From the NCBI RefSeq assembly GCF_003864335.1, contig NZ_BEXA01000002.1:310001-374000 (forward strand): DNA of 64,000 nt, given 5' to 3'. The notes under the pieces are model-generated. The model saw only the letters and a list, made by a program, of their open reading frames with translations, ran no database searches and was not told the DNA's origin. This stretch comes from Lentilactobacillus kosonis. Its GTDB lineage: Bacteria; Bacillota; Bacilli; Lactobacillales; Lactobacillaceae. Shown one piece after another: positions 52,958 through 63,831 of this stretch. The first letter of the stretch is position 1. Every line of letters starts with the position of its first letter. The translations under genes and the position numbers were made by a program.

Positions 52958-54261
52958 TTACTTACGGCTACGCTTTATAAGATGAATTGGCGTTCCAGTA
53001 AAATCAAAATGATCTCTAATCTGATTCTCTAAGAATCGAGAGTATGAGAAATGCATCAATTCAGGGTCATTAACAAAGATAACAAAGGTTGGCGGACCAA
53101 CTGCCACTTGGGTTGCGTAGTAGATTCGTAACCGCTTAGTATTAACCGTTGGTGTTGGATGAATTGCAATTGCATCCATGATAACATCGTTCAATGCAGA
53201 CGATTGAATGCGGCGCTCATGATTATCATAAACCCGTTTAATCAGCGTAGGCAATTGTTCAATCCGCTGCTTAGTCTTAGCGGACACAAAAATAATTGGT
53301 GCATATGCCATGTATTGAAATTCATCACGAATTATTTTTCAAATCAGTCTGTGTGTGATTATTCTTCTTCAAAGTATCCCATTTGTTAACAACGATGACG
53401 ATAGCTTTACCAGCATCATGGGCATACCCAGCAACTCGTTTATCTTGTTCCCGAATACCTTCCTCAGCGTTAATTACGAAAAGGGCGACATCACTTTGAT
53501 CAATTGCACTCATTGCCCGCATAACTGAGTATCTTTCAGTGTTTTCATACACCTTACCCCGTTTACGAATCCCGGCAGTATCAACCATAGTAAAGTCAAT
53601 GCCATCAGCCTCAAATCGGGTGTCAATGGCATCACGAGTTGTTCCAGCGATATCTGATACAATCACTCGATCTTCACCAAGCAATGCATTAACGATTGAG
53701 GATTTACCAACATTAGGTCTCCCAATTAAACTAAAACGAATATCACCATTTTCAGCTTCACCAGATAAATCTGGAAAGTTTTGAACGATCTTATCTAATA
53801 AGTCACCAATTCCCAATCCATGAACACCAGAAATAGGCAGAGGATCACCACCCCAAAGCGTAAAAATCATAGATATCTTCCCGAGTTTCAGGATTGTCGG
53901 CCTTATTTACCGCTAAAACAATTGGTTTATCACTTTGATAAAGAATCCGTGCAACTTGCTCATCATCATCAGTTAAACCAGATTTGGCATCCACAATAAA
54001 TACAATGACATCGGCTTCTTCAATAGCAATTTCAGCTTGACTTCTAATCTGAGCAGAGAATGGTTGATCATCAATCTGAATACCACCAGTATCGATCATT
54101 GCAAATTTAGTAGTTAACCACTCACCGTGAGCATAGATTCGATCACGAGTAACTCCAGGAGTATCTTCAACGATTGAGATTCGTTCTCCAGCAATTCGGT
54201 TAAAAATTGTTGATTTTCCAACGTTTGGACGACCAACGAATGCAACAGTAGGCATTTTCAT
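52958..54261 (-). CDS. der: Ribosome biogenesis GTPase Der (two frameshifts)
   Basis: Double GTPase (EngA) needed for 50S assembly. The first G domain has [13 protein letters not shown] and DTGGI; the second has [35 protein letters not shown] and VVNKWDTL; a KH-like domain ends the protein. Extra bases in the runs at 53851-53854 (G) and 53335-53339 (A) break it in three. Removing them gives [14 protein letters not shown] and [16 protein letters not shown] and 433 residues, typical for Der. It is essential in bacteria, so the breaks are not real. Confidence 0.94.
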
Positions 54262-54287
54262 AATATATTCCTCCTTTCCTTACGAAA

Positions 54288-54322
54288 GAAAAAGATTATC
54301 CCGCAAAACGAGGATAATCCTT
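54288..54322 (-). terminator. rpsA terminator
   Basis: GGATTATCC pairs with GGATAATC across a nine-base loop and is followed by T-rich sequence on the minus strand, 16 bases past the rpsA stop and ahead of der. Confidence 0.75.
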
Positions 54323-54337
54323 TTAACTCGTACTTGT

Positions 54338-55563
54338 TTATTTGTTTTCTGAATCGTTAAGTTCGTTACCGATAATATCACCTAAAGTAAAACCAGATTC
54401 TTCATCTGGAGCATCTGCAGTTGAGTTGTCGCTAACAGCATTGTTCTTTTTGTTAGAACGTTTGTCGTTATCTTCGCTCTTAGGTGCTTCAGTTAAAGCT
54501 TTAATTGATAAAGCCAACCGTTTTTCTTTCAGGATCAACATCAAGAACTTTAACCTTAACGTTTCACCTTCGCTCAAAACATCACCTGGTGTAGCAATGT
54601 GTTCATGAGCAATTTGTGAAATATGAACTAAACCTTCAACGCCTGGGAAAACTTCAACGAAGGCACCAAAGTCTGTTAAACGCTTAACAGTTCCGTCAAG
54701 AACTTCACCAGCAGCGGCTTTTTCTTCAATGTTATCCCATGGTTCTGGCAATGTTTGCTTAATTGAAAGAGAAATTCTGTTCTTGTCAAAATCAACTGAA
54801 AGAACCTTAACCTTAACTTCTTGGCCAACTTTTAGTACGTCAGAAGGCTTGTTTACTCGTTCGTAAGCAATTTGTGAAACGTGAACTAATCCATCAATTC
54901 CACCAAGGTCAACAAAGGCACCAAAATCAGTTAAACGGGCAACCTTACCTTCAACAACATCACCTTCGTGAAGAGTTGACATTAACTTTTCACGGTTAGC
55001 AGCGTTCTTAGCTTCAAGAACTGAACGATGTGAAAGGATTAGACGGTTAGTGGCAGGATCAATTTCGATAATTTCTAATTCTAATTCTTGATCTTTGTAA
55101 TCATTCAAATTATCAACAAAGTGATCAGAAATCATTGATGCAGGAATAAATCCACGAACACCGGTATCAACAACCAACCCACCCTTAACAACTTGGGTAA
55201 CTTTGGCAGTGATAGTTTCTTTGTTGTTAGCTTTTTCTACTAATTCGTCCCAAACCTTACGAGCTTGTAACGACGTGATGAAAGAAGGTAGCTTCCACCC
55301 TCTTTGTCACTACCGATTCTTGAAGTAACAACTAATTGTAGCTTGTCACCGATTTTAATATCTTTAACATCTTGATCAGAAGCAAGTTCACGTTGTGGAA
55401 CTACTCCTTCAACCCCGGCACCTTCGATACCGACGATAAGTTGTTGGTTATCATCAATGGCTAAAACCTCAGCACTGACAACATCTCCAACGTTAACCTC
55501 ACTTACACTATTTAATGCATCTAATAAATCGTTATTTTCGTTATTGGCGTTTTCACTCATCAA
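54338..55563 (-). CDS. rpsA: 30S ribosomal protein S1 homologue (three indels, two compensating)
   Basis: Four S1-type RNA-binding repeats (about residues 22-90, 107-170, 192-260, 277-345) followed by a charged tail. This is the short Firmicutes S1 (YpfD type), cotranscribed after cmk. One A is missing at 55265-55266, splitting repeat 1 from repeat 2. In repeat 4 a missing C after 54560 and an extra T in the run at 54521-54525 shift 12 codons out of frame and back: TLRLKFLMLILKEKR should read TVKVKVLDVDPERKR. Restored length is 408. Confidence 0.92.
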
Positions 55564-55636
55564 ACATTTCCTCCTTGAAACAACTCTATCCCTAAGTTTA
55601 TCTTATATTGGTTATAAATGCTAGTTTAATCACCAA

Positions 55637-56320
55637 TTAGTTAGAATTGAGTTGATCTTTTATTACAGAAGCAATTTTTTCGACCACTTCTTCAATGGAA
55701 AGTGATGTGGTATCAATTTCCACTGCATCTTCCGCCTTAGTTAATGGCGAAATTTTTCTATGGGAATCTTTATAATCCCGTGCTTCAATTTCTAATTGTA
55801 ACTCATCGAGCGGAGTATTGATTCCTTTTTCGATGTTTTCTTTGTAACGACGCTGAGCTCGTTCTTCAACACTGGCGATTAAAAAAATCTTCACTTCAGC
55901 GTTAGGCAGAACGGTTGAACCAATATCGCGTCCATCCATAACAACTGCGCCATTGGCCGCAATTCGTTGTTGATCCGCACTTAGTTCTTCTCTAACTGTA
56001 CTAATTGCGGCAACTGCCGAAACTGAGTTAGTGACGTCTTCCTGACGAATGGCTTCGGTAATATCTTCACCATCAATAAAAACCAATTGGCCGTTTTCAC
56101 TTGGAGAAAAACTGATTTCAGTTGATTTGACGATTTCGGAAATGGCGGCTTCGTTGTCTAAAGATATTCCACTCTTAATTGTTTTATAGGTGATTGCTCG
56201 ATACATTGCTCCAGTGTCAACATAAATGTAATCAAATTGTTTAGCAACTAATTTGGCAACGGTGCTCTTACCAGCTGATGCCGGTCCATCAATTGCTACT
56301 TGTAACCCATTTTTGTGCAT
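55637..56320 (-). CDS. cmk: Cytidylate kinase
   Basis: Phosphorylates CMP and dCMP. The 227-residue protein has the phosphate loop [16 protein letters not shown] near residues 8-23, [12 protein letters not shown], the CMP-site [15 protein letters not shown] and [19 protein letters not shown]. It lies upstream of rpsA, the conserved cmk-rpsA order. Confidence 0.95.
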   Translation of the reverse strand: MHKNGLQVAIDGPASAGKSTVAKLVAKQFDYIYVDTGAMYRAITYKTIKSGISLDNEAAISEIVKSTEISFSPSENGQLVFIDGEDITEAIRQEDVTNSVSAVAAISTVREELSADQQRIAANGAVVMDGRDIGSTVLPNAEVKIFLIASVEERAQRRYKENIEKGINTPLDELQLEIEARDYKDSHRKISPLTKAEDAVEIDTTSLSIEEVVEKIASVIKDQLNSN

Positions 56321-56341
56321 TTTTAATTTTCCAATCCTTAA

Positions 56342-57100
56342 TTATTTTACCCGTAGTTTTTGACCCGGGTGTAATTGGGAACTTGAACTCAAGCCATTCA
56401 TCTTCATTAGCTGATCTACAGTCAAGCCATGATTAACAGCTACTCGATAAACTCCTTGGCCAGCTTGAACCGTGGCATAATCGCTATTTGAACTACTAGA
56501 ATTACTACCTGAGTTAGTCTGTGAATTACTAGCAGTGTTTCCATAGTTAGTCGAATCAGTTGTAGATGAACTATTTGACCCCGACTGACTATTTTGCTGC
56601 GTTTGGCCGCTATTGTCAACATTATAATTTCTTTGCGAACTAGCATTACTTTGACTTGTTTGATCATTATTTGGATAAGTTGAACGACTAGTTTGAGAAC
56701 TAGAAGCATTGGCAGTCGTTGTTGTATTAGCGTTGGAACTCGACTTTGACTTGTTACCAGTTGTCGTTTCTTTGTTGGTTACCCGAGGTTTTGATTCACT
56801 TTTGCTAGCTGAAGTTGATTTTTTTTTGATTCAGCCTTGGAAATCATTGCTACAGAAGATGAATTAGTATTTCCATTATCATTCCTACCCATAGCATTTT
56901 GTCTAAACATTCCATAGGTTAGTGCAATTAATGAAATTATGACAATCAATGCAACTACAATAATAGTAATTAAATTATGGTTACTGTTTTCCTTACGGAG
57001 TTTGACTCTTGAAAGATTACCATCTTCATCACGATCTTCAGAAAAAGTTTGATTCCACGGTTCTTTTTCTTCGGATGGCTTTTCGTTTTTTAAGCCCCAT
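56342..57100 (-). CDS. LysM membrane protein, YpbE-like (two frameshifts)
   Basis: A cytoplasmic charged head (MGLKNEKPSEEKEPW), one transmembrane helix (restored residues about 42-64), a long Ser/Thr/Asn/Gln-rich linker and a C-terminal LysM domain (YRVAVNHGLTVDQLMKMNG) for peptidoglycan binding. An extra A in the run at 57086-57091 separates the start codon, and one base is missing in the nine-base run at 56819-56827. Repaired length is 252. ATG 57100 is supported by AAGGAGGAG upstream. It lies between recQ and cmk, as in Bacillus. Confidence 0.85.
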
Positions 57101-57160
57101 ATTTTCTCCTCCTTTAGATGTCTATAACAAATTTTATCATTAATTAAATCAAAGCTGTAA

Positions 57161-58617
57161 TTAATTTTTTGATAAAAATAGTTGTTCAATAACCTGATGC
57201 CAATTTTCAACTGATGAATCCAAGGTAGGTTTAGTGACATTAATTAAATGGTCGTTAACAAATCGTTGCTTGTTCACCCAGAATTCACTATCTAAGTCAC
57301 AACAAAAATCCGATTCCGCAGTGAAGCCGGTTTGAAATGACGCTAATAATTTTTCCCGTCGACACGTAACTGACGTAATATAATCAATCATTTGACTCAA
57401 TTCGACCAGCCGCTGATTTTTTCGACGTTCGTAAATCTCCTTAACTTTATTTAAGGGGACCTGATGCTGAATATAATATTGAAGAACCCGATAGGAATCA
57501 TCATTAAATTCTATATCTGGGTGTGCATACGCATATTCAATTTCATTATTTGTTGGAATAGTCTTATCAAGTAAACCCAAGTGAATAAAACGATCATCAT
57601 CACTAAATAACGCCAATGCAATCCCCTTCTTGCCATCTCGACCACATCGACCAATTTCTTGCATATAGCTCTGTAAGTTAGCAGGAATATGAAAATGCAC
57701 TACAAACCGAATGTCTGGTTTATCAATTCCCATTCCAAAAGCACTAGTGGCACAAATAACATCAATTTGATCATTCATAAATTGTTGTTGGACTGAGTAA
57801 CGGTCTTCATTACTCATTCCTCCATGATACGCTAACACTTTTAGCCGAGTAGCTGCTGTCAACTGTGCTGCAACCGCTTCAGCCTTGGACCGACTTGAAA
57901 AGTAAATAATTCCCTTGCCCTTGACTGTGGCTAAGAAGTCTTTTAAAGTCGTAATTTTGGCCTGCTCATTGGACACAATCTTTGCAGCTAAGAAAATATT
58001 GGATCGATTGACGGGTTGGGCCTCCACGTCAACCTCTCCCATATTAAATCCTAGCTTGTCAATGACATCCTGTTGCACCTCAGCTGTTGCTGTGGCTGTG
58101 ATCATTAACGTTAGCGGGGTTTTTAAATGCTGCCTAATGCTGCCAAGATCTTGATACTCTGGTCGAAAGTCAGGTCCCCATTCGGAAACACAGTGCGCCT
58201 CATCAATCACAAATAATCCAATCGATATTTTTTGAAAAATTCAAGTACATTCGGATTTGACAACATTTCTGGTGAAATATAAATGTACTTATATTGAGAA
58301 AGGTGGTGTAAGACCGTCTGCTTTTCAAAAAAAGAAAGTGTTGAAGTCAACGCAACTACTCGCTTTTCGCCTAAGAACTGCATGCGCTGAACTTGGTCTT
58401 GCATTAAGGAAATTAATGGTGAAACTACCACCACCGTGCCAGAATTAATTTTGCCAAACAATTGATAAATCAGCGTTTTACCGCCACCAGTGGGCAAGAT
58501 TGCGAACACATCATCTCCATGTTGCAATTTAGTAAGAACTTCTAACTGTCCTGGACGAAAATCCGTGAACCCAAATTCTTGATGCAATGTTTTTAATAAA
58601 TCAACTGCCATTTTCAC
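57161..58617 (-). CDS. recQ: RecQ-family DNA helicase, short form (one frameshift)
   Basis: A 3'-5' DNA helicase of the Firmicutes short RecQ type. Motif 0/I FGFTDFRPGQLEVL and ILPTGGGKTLIYQL, motif II VIDEAHCVSEWGPDFRPEY, motif V ATSAFGMGIDKPDIR and motif VI QEIGRCGRDG are all present, then a zinc region with a single CDL-type cysteine pair. No HRDC domain. One G is missing at 58218-58219; with it KKYRLGLFVIDEAHC is continuous and length is 485. It overlaps the end of ypbB, suggesting a joint role. Confidence 0.92.
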
Positions 58618-59646
58618 GGCTCCTCATTATCTGATACATTCGAAATTCAAAAAAATCAATGTTTAATTGCTTTTCTAATGTTTGATCAAACTTCCATTCA
58701 GTCACTAATTGTGGGGCTCGTTTATCCAATTCGACAATTGTTTGTCGCGATAATACAAGTTTAAACAATGGTCTAGGATCAGTTAGTAATATAGCGCATT
58801 CCAATAAATGTTCTTTGACGGTCGTAATTTTCACCTGTCGCTTACTAGCAATTTCGGCTAATGATTGATTACGCGATCTTAAAAACATGTCGCGCGTTAA
58901 TAACGCACTATGAGAAAGTTGATCTTTTTCAATTCCTTGAAACAATAGTTCTAAGGCCGGATTATGTAAGTTAGCGAATTCTCGGACCATCAAACAATCA
59001 CCAATATACAACCAAAGCCAAACCTCATCAGGCTCAAATCCTGTTTGATCAGCAATTTGCTTAGTTGTTTGCCCGAAACGAGCATGACCAATTAAAGTTT
59101 GCGCATAGTGATTGGCCAATTGCGGAGGCATTATTTCAAGTCCGCTGCCACCCATGTTTAATCAATTCAATCAAATCAGTAGATTTGTTATTAATAAACC
59201 ATCGTTTAATCAAACTATCATTCAATAAATCAACCGATTGCGGATAGTAATGGGTATTTTGATAACTATACTCAGAAACAACTTGAGTAGCTAAAATAAT
59301 TCGTTTTTAAATAACGAAACATCATAGTGACCGGCGATCATTAATAAATTAGTGTCGCCAATTCGTTCAAGCAAAGCTTCACGTTTCAGTTCGCCATCAG
59401 AAGTTAACTGAATAAAGTTTTGTGCTGGCTCAAAAATCAGCCCCGCCTGCTTCATTCGTTTAATCTCAGCATCAAGATTATCAATTTTGAAACCATGAAA
59501 CCCATCCAAATAGTCTAACAAACCATAATTGAAACCCCAGTACAAATTAGAGACCGTTTTTTACCAATTAAGACATTAAAAATGGCCTTAATTCTGCGCG
59601 GCTCCGTGACTGAACAGAATATTAAAATTAGCATTTCAACTTTCAT
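58601..59646 (-). CDS. YpbB-like helix-turn-helix protein (three frameshifts)
   Basis: A 348-residue (restored) protein whose C-terminal part holds a helix-turn-helix of the kind found at the end of RecQ proteins (SLAEIASKRQVKITTVKEHLLE near residue 278) and a second HTH-like FGQTTKQIADQTGFEPDEVW. In Bacillus the YpbB gene sits directly before recQ, as here with a 17-base overlap. Breaks are a missing base in the runs at 59557-59562 and 59304-59308 and an extra G at 59151-59153. Start ATG 59646 has AGGAG upstream. Function unknown. Confidence 0.8.
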
Positions 59647-59655
59647 AATTCTCCT

Positions 59656-59688
59656 AAAAAAACAATTACCTATTTGGGTAATTGTTTT
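59656..59688 (-). terminator. ribU terminator
   Basis: AAAACAATTACC pairs with GGTAATTGTTTT, followed by Ts on the minus strand. It lies just after the ribU stop and just before the ypbB ribosome binding site. Confidence 0.85.
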
Positions 59689-59694
59689 GCGTAA

Positions 59695-60279
59695 TTAGTG
59701 ATTTCGTTTAAACGCTGGTAATAAGTGATCTTTTAGTAATAAAAATATAATTGTCACAATAATTCCCTTGATGATATTAAACGGTGCTACCCCATACAGA
59801 AGAACGACATTAAGTGGCACAGATAACTTCATATTCATCAATTGCATATATAGGGGCAAAACAAACAGCCAATTTAAGACGGTCATTACAATCGTGATTG
59901 ATAGCGTCATTGAGATTATCATAGTTAAGTTTTGGGCCCATTTTTTAAATTTACGAGTTAATCTGGCAACCAGCTCATATCCCAAAATCAAAGTGAGTGA
60001 TGAAATAAATGCCGCAGCTACACCAATAAAATTAATTATTGAAGCGCCCGTAGTAATCCAATATAAGACAGCCTTGATTCCGGCAACAATAATTCCTGAC
60101 ACGGGGCCAAAGACCACCGTAGCCATTAGAATTGGGATATCACTCAAATCAATTTTCATCCATGGTACAAACGGAATAATCGGCATCGAAATGAACATCA
60201 GAATATACGAAAAGGCCGATAAGACCGATAACTGAACCGTTCGTGAAATTACCATTTGGTGCTTTGTACTTCTTTCCAT
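59695..60279 (-). CDS. ribU: Riboflavin ECF transporter S component RibU
   Basis: A 194-residue membrane protein with about six helices that binds riboflavin for ECF-driven import. PFVPWMKIDLSDIPILMATVVFGP (residues 31-55) is the RibU signature. Identity is supported by the FMN riboswitch in its leader. Start ATG 60279, with a GGGAG site upstream. The energising EcfAA'T module is elsewhere. Confidence 0.93.
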   Translation of the reverse strand: MERSTKHQMVISRTVQLSVLSAFSYILMFISMPIIPFVPWMKIDLSDIPILMATVVFGPVSGIIVAGIKAVLYWITTGASIINFIGVAAAFISSLTLILGYELVARLTRKFKKWAQNLTMIISMTLSITIVMTVLNWLFVLPLYMQLMNMKLSVPLNVVLLYGVAPFNIIKGIIVTIIFLLLKDHLLPAFKRNH

Positions 60280-60312
60280 TGTAAAAACTCCCTTTTAACA
60301 ATGGCAATCTTC

Positions 60313-60339
60313 AAAAAAATCCCGACACGAATGTCAGGA
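60313..60339 (-). terminator. Terminator of the FMN riboswitch expression platform
   Basis: TCCTGACA (60339-60332) and TGTCGGGA (60327-60320) pair around TTCG and are followed by seven Ts, between the FMN aptamer and the ribU start. Premature termination when FMN is bound is the likely control. Confidence 0.8.
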
Positions 60340-60356
60340 CCAAATTGTATTAATAC

Positions 60357-60471
60357 AATCTTCTGCATACCAGACTATACTGTCGGTACTGGAATTACAC
60401 CAGCTCAACCGCATTGCTGCGGGTCGCGGACTATCACCGCCGGTCGGGAATTTAACCCTGCCCTGAAGACT
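60357..60471 (-). promoter_or_regulatory. FMN riboswitch (RFN element) controlling ribU
   Basis: On the minus strand the conserved RFN blocks follow in order: CAGGGCAGGGT, AAATTCCCGACCGGCGGTGAT, AGTCCGCGA, GGTGTAATTCCAGTACCGACAGTATAGTCTGG as the last pair of arms, and a closing helix of GTCTTC with AGAAGAT. The match is unmistakable by eye, apart from small loop differences. Confidence 0.94.
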
Positions 60472-60529
60472 AACCAAATTATTTTATTAATTAAAATATA
60501 TCAAATCTATCGTTAAAGTCAATCAAATG

Positions 60530-61252
60530 TTACTTATCATTTGTAAGTTTCTTTAATTGTTCCACTTCATGGGGCTTCAACCGACGATATTCACCAGGCG
60601 TGAGCCCATTTAAGTTTAAAAATCCATAGTCTGTCCGACTAAGCTTTTGGACTGGATGCCCAACAACGTCAAACATTTTTTTAACTTGATGATTACGACC
60701 TTCATGAATTGTTAATGACACAATTGATGATTTGCCATCGTCCCCAGGTTTAACCAAACTTGCTGATGCCTTGGCAGTCTTTTTTCCATCAATCATGACA
60801 CCATCGCGTAATTGTTTAAGATCAGGAATCGTTATGGTCCCCTTAACCTTAGCAACATACGTCTTATCAACTTCATACTTAGGATGGGTTAACTTATTGT
60901 CTAAATCACCGTCGTTAGTTAACAACAATATTCCCGATGTATCATAATCTAGCCGACCAACTGGGTAAATTCGGTATTCAACATCTTCAAAAAAATCGAG
61001 AACCGTTTTACGTCCCTTGTCATCTGAAACCGTAGTAATTACGCCACGAGGCTTATAAAACAAATAATAAACTGGTTCTTCTTTTTGAATTTCAATTCCC
61101 TTGACCACAACGGTATCACTCGCAGAGACCTTGGTTCCGAGTTCTTTAACAACAACTCCGTTCACCTTAACCTCACCATTAGTGATATACATTTCAGCCC
61201 TTCTTCTTGAGGCAATTCCGGCTTGAGCAATTGCTTTTTGTAATCTTTCCAT
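60530..61252 (-). CDS. rluB: RluB-type 23S rRNA pseudouridine synthase
   Basis: A 240-residue enzyme with an N-terminal S4 domain (RLQKAIAQAGIASRRRAEMYI) and the catalytic aspartate in VGRLDYDTSGILLLTNDG near residues 100-117, then EGRNHQVKKMF. It converts a uridine in helix 89-93 of 23S rRNA. It follows scpB by 17 bases, the conserved order. Confidence 0.94.
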   Translation of the reverse strand: MERLQKAIAQAGIASRRRAEMYITNGEVKVNGVVVKELGTKVSASDTVVVKGIEIQKEEPVYYLFYKPRGVITTVSDDKGRKTVLDFFEDVEYRIYPVGRLDYDTSGILLLTNDGDLDNKLTHPKYEVDKTYVAKVKGTITIPDLKQLRDGVMIDGKKTAKASASLVKPGDDGKSSIVSLTIHEGRNHQVKKMFDVVGHPVQKLSRTDYGFLNLNGLTPGEYRRLKPHEVEQLKKLTNDK

Positions 61253-61269
61253 CTATTAATTTCCTACCT

Positions 61270-61857
61270 TTACTTGCTGTCAATTTCCCGATTAAAACGT
61301 GTCATTAAAGAATCACTTGTATCTTCGGTTAATATCTCATCCTTAGGTAATTCAGGTAAGTCCGTCTTAGACTTTAACCCAAAATAATCCAAACAATAAT
61401 TAGTTGTCTGGTACGTTTTGGGATTACCGATTTCTTTTTTGATTCCCGCAACTTCAACTAATCCTTGGTTTACTAATCGATGTATAATTGCAGAGCTATT
61501 CACACCCCGAATCTCATCAACTTCAATTCTGGTAATTGGTTCATTATACATAATAATTGCAACTGTTTCTAATGCGGCCTGTGACAAAACTCTGGGCTTA
61601 TTGTCAATGATAAAGTCAGCCACAAACTCTTCAAATTCAGGTTTGGTCTGAAACCGGTAAACTTCGTCACTTACAATTAACATTAACCCTGAATTATCAT
61701 CATTTGCTAGTGACTCGCCCATTTCAGTCAATCGTTGACGACAAGCAGGTTTAGACGAGGAAACACTGTGGGCAATTTGAGATAATGAAATACCATCGTC
61801 ACCAGCGGAATAGATCAGGGCTTGCATTTTCGCATACGTGGTTGGCAAGCTAAACAT
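61270..61857 (-). CDS. scpB: Segregation and condensation protein B
   Basis: Winged-helix partner of ScpA in the SMC condensin complex. The 195-residue protein has tandem winged-helix domains; IIMYNEPITRIEVDEIRGVNSSAIIHRLVNQGLVEVAG near residues 90-125 is the most conserved part. It overlaps scpA by eight bases. Confidence 0.93.
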   Translation of the reverse strand: MFSLPTTYAKMQALIYSAGDDGISLSQIAHSVSSSKPACRQRLTEMGESLANDDNSGLMLIVSDEVYRFQTKPEFEEFVADFIIDNKPRVLSQAALETVAIIMYNEPITRIEVDEIRGVNSSAIIHRLVNQGLVEVAGIKKEIGNPKTYQTTNYCLDYFGLKSKTDLPELPKDEILTEDTSDSLMTRFNREIDSK

Positions 61858-62580
61858 CTCCCTTGGTTATTTTTATTGGATCAGATCGATTAGTTTGCGA
61901 TAATTTAATTTCTTGATACTTGGCCATCTCTAAAATTGCTAAAAAGTCAGTAATTACTTCTTCCGAAGTGGCTGCCAGTTCGGTCAGTTCATTGAAAGTA
62001 ATGCTACTCGAATGTCCCATAATTTGTCTGATGGCCTCAGTTTGACTTTCGATAGTATATTTCCATTCATGAACAACCGTGGACATTGGTTGGTTATATC
62101 GAAGACGTTTCAGTGCATCCACAAATGCTGCCATTAGATCTAATCTATTGAATGGTGATGGTTCAAGCAAAGAAGCAGGTTGCTCGTCAACGGTTACCAA
62201 TGACCTAGTATAACTTTGCCGTCGCTTGGATTCACTCTGCCTAAAAAAGTTGCTACTTTTTTATACCGTTGATAATTAAGCAACTGTTGAACTAAGTCTT
62301 CTCGTGGATCGTCTTCATCATCATCAAAATCAACTTGTGGCGTTGGTAGTAGCATCTTTGATTTAATCAGCATTAACTTAGCAGCCATTATCAGGTAATC
62401 ACCAACGATATTTAAATCCAAGCGATTTGCATCATAAATGTACTCCATATACTGATCTGTAATTTCAGCAATTTGAATATCATAAATATCCATTTTAGAT
62501 TGCTGAATTAGGTGCAATAACACCTCTAATGGGCCATCGAAATCCGTTAAGTGTAGTTCAGGTAAGCCTAGGTCACTCAT
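61850..62580 (-). CDS. scpA: Segregation and condensation protein A (one frameshift)
   Basis: Kleisin subunit bridging the SMC heads with ScpB. The N-terminal motif FDGPLEVLLHLIQQSKMDIYDIQIAEITDQYMEYI is near 14-48; the C-terminal winged helix follows SPFNRLDLMAAF. One base is missing in the run at 62243-62248; with it, ATFFRQSESKRRQSYTRSLV is continuous and length is 243. It overlaps ribT and scpB at its ends by a few bases. Confidence 0.92.
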
Positions 62581-62933
62581 ACTTTAGTCTTCTCCCAACT
62601 TTTTAAAATGTTGTGAGTACTAAAACTACCAACGATTTGCTTATCATTAAAATAAGCGGCCAATTCATCTAACATCCGATTACAACTAGCCTGGCTTTGA
62701 CTTTGCGGGGTCAACAATAGCTGATGAATCACGACTTGATTAGATAACTCCTCAATTCCTAGTAACCCTGCCCAATTGCGAGCATCATTTTGCCAAAGAA
62801 AAATTTGCCGTTGATCCGCCTGGTCATACCAGTCCATTTCCTGATTGACTAAATCCATATTAGGAAATTCCGTTATCAGAGAAAGTAAGCCCATCGTAAT
62901 TTTTTCATAGTCCTTACGATATTGATAAAGCAT
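62577..62933 (-). CDS. ribT: RibT-like GNAT family protein
   Basis: A 118-residue protein resembling RibT of Bacillus, a GNAT-fold protein of unknown substrate. It begins MLYQYRKDYEKITMGLLSLI and has a short acetyl-CoA-site-like segment. Start ATG 62933 is chosen because GGAGG lies nine bases upstream; the longer frame reads through the 3' end of xerD. The ribT-scpA-scpB order is the Bacillus order, even though no rib biosynthesis genes are here. Confidence 0.75.
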   Translation of the reverse strand: MLYQYRKDYEKITMGLLSLITEFPNMDLVNQEMDWYDQADQRQIFLWQNDARNWAGLLGIEELSNQVVIHQLLLTPQSQSQASCNRMLDELAAYFNDKQIVGSFSTHNILKSWEKTKV

Positions 62934-62944
62934 TTTTGATCCTC

Positions 62945-63830
62945 CTAGCTTCGTGGATGATATTGTCGATAAACGTTCGCCAAATGTTTTTTGAAACATG
63001 CGTGTAGATTTGGGTGGTTGAAATATCCGAATGTCCAAGTAATTCTTGCACAATTCGCAAGTCAGCCCCATTTTCTAATAAATGTGTTGCAAATGAATGG
63101 CGAAGTGTATGAACAGTCACATGGTGTTCAATCCCCGCAATAGCAGCATATTTCTTAATCATTTGCCAAATTGCTTGTCTAGTTAACTGATGACCTCGAG
63201 CGTTTAAAAAGATAGCTGCCGTATTAGTTCTACCCTGGAGCAGTCCTGGCCTCACTTCATCAAGATACCGTTCAAGCCACTCCTTAGCAATATCAGAGAT
63301 TGGAATGATTCGTTCCTTATTCCCTTTACCAATTGTTTGAATTAAACTCATTGGTAAATGAAGATCCACTAATTTTAAATTAATTAATTCAGATACCCGC
63401 AGTCCGGTTGCATACAATACTTCTAAAATCGCTCTGTCCCGAAGGCCTAGTTTTTTAGTCACATCTGGAGCCTCTAAAAGATTATTTACCTCGTCAACCG
63501 AAAGCACATCCGGAAGGGTTTTAGCCTGCTTAGGTGCGTCGATCTTGGTCATTGGGTCACTATCGATTTGATTAAATTGATATAGATAGGCAAAAAACTT
63601 CCGCAAACTAGACACCATGTGGATAATCGTATTCCGTGATTTATGCTGCTTTTGCAAATCCTCAAGTAAATTCAAGATATCATATTGATCGATTACCCCA
63701 ATCTGCGATTTGGTTAGCGCAAAAAGGTCACGGCTTCAGTTAAGTCTTGACGATAACTGTTGATTGTATTATCTGACAATCCTCTCTCAACCCGCAAATA
63801 ATGCAAATAATCTTGAACTAACTCATTCAT
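62945..63830 (-). CDS. xerD: Tyrosine recombinase XerD (two frameshifts)
   Basis: Site-specific recombinase resolving chromosome dimers at dif with XerC. Core-binding N-domain, then the catalytic residues Arg (ATGLRVSELINL), His-x-x-Arg (HTLRHSFATHLL), His (LLGHSDISTTQIY) and the Tyr nucleophile (IYTHV). Missing bases in the runs at 63721-63725 and 62987-62992 cut off both ends; repaired, the start is MNELVQDYLHYLRVERGLS and the end VSKKHLANVYRQYHPRS, 295 residues in total, the normal XerD length. Confidence 0.93.
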
Positions 63831-63831
63831 C

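Noticed and set aside
59768-60235. 155-codon plus-strand frame
   Set aside because: It is antisense to ribU and consists of the complement of its hydrophobic codons.
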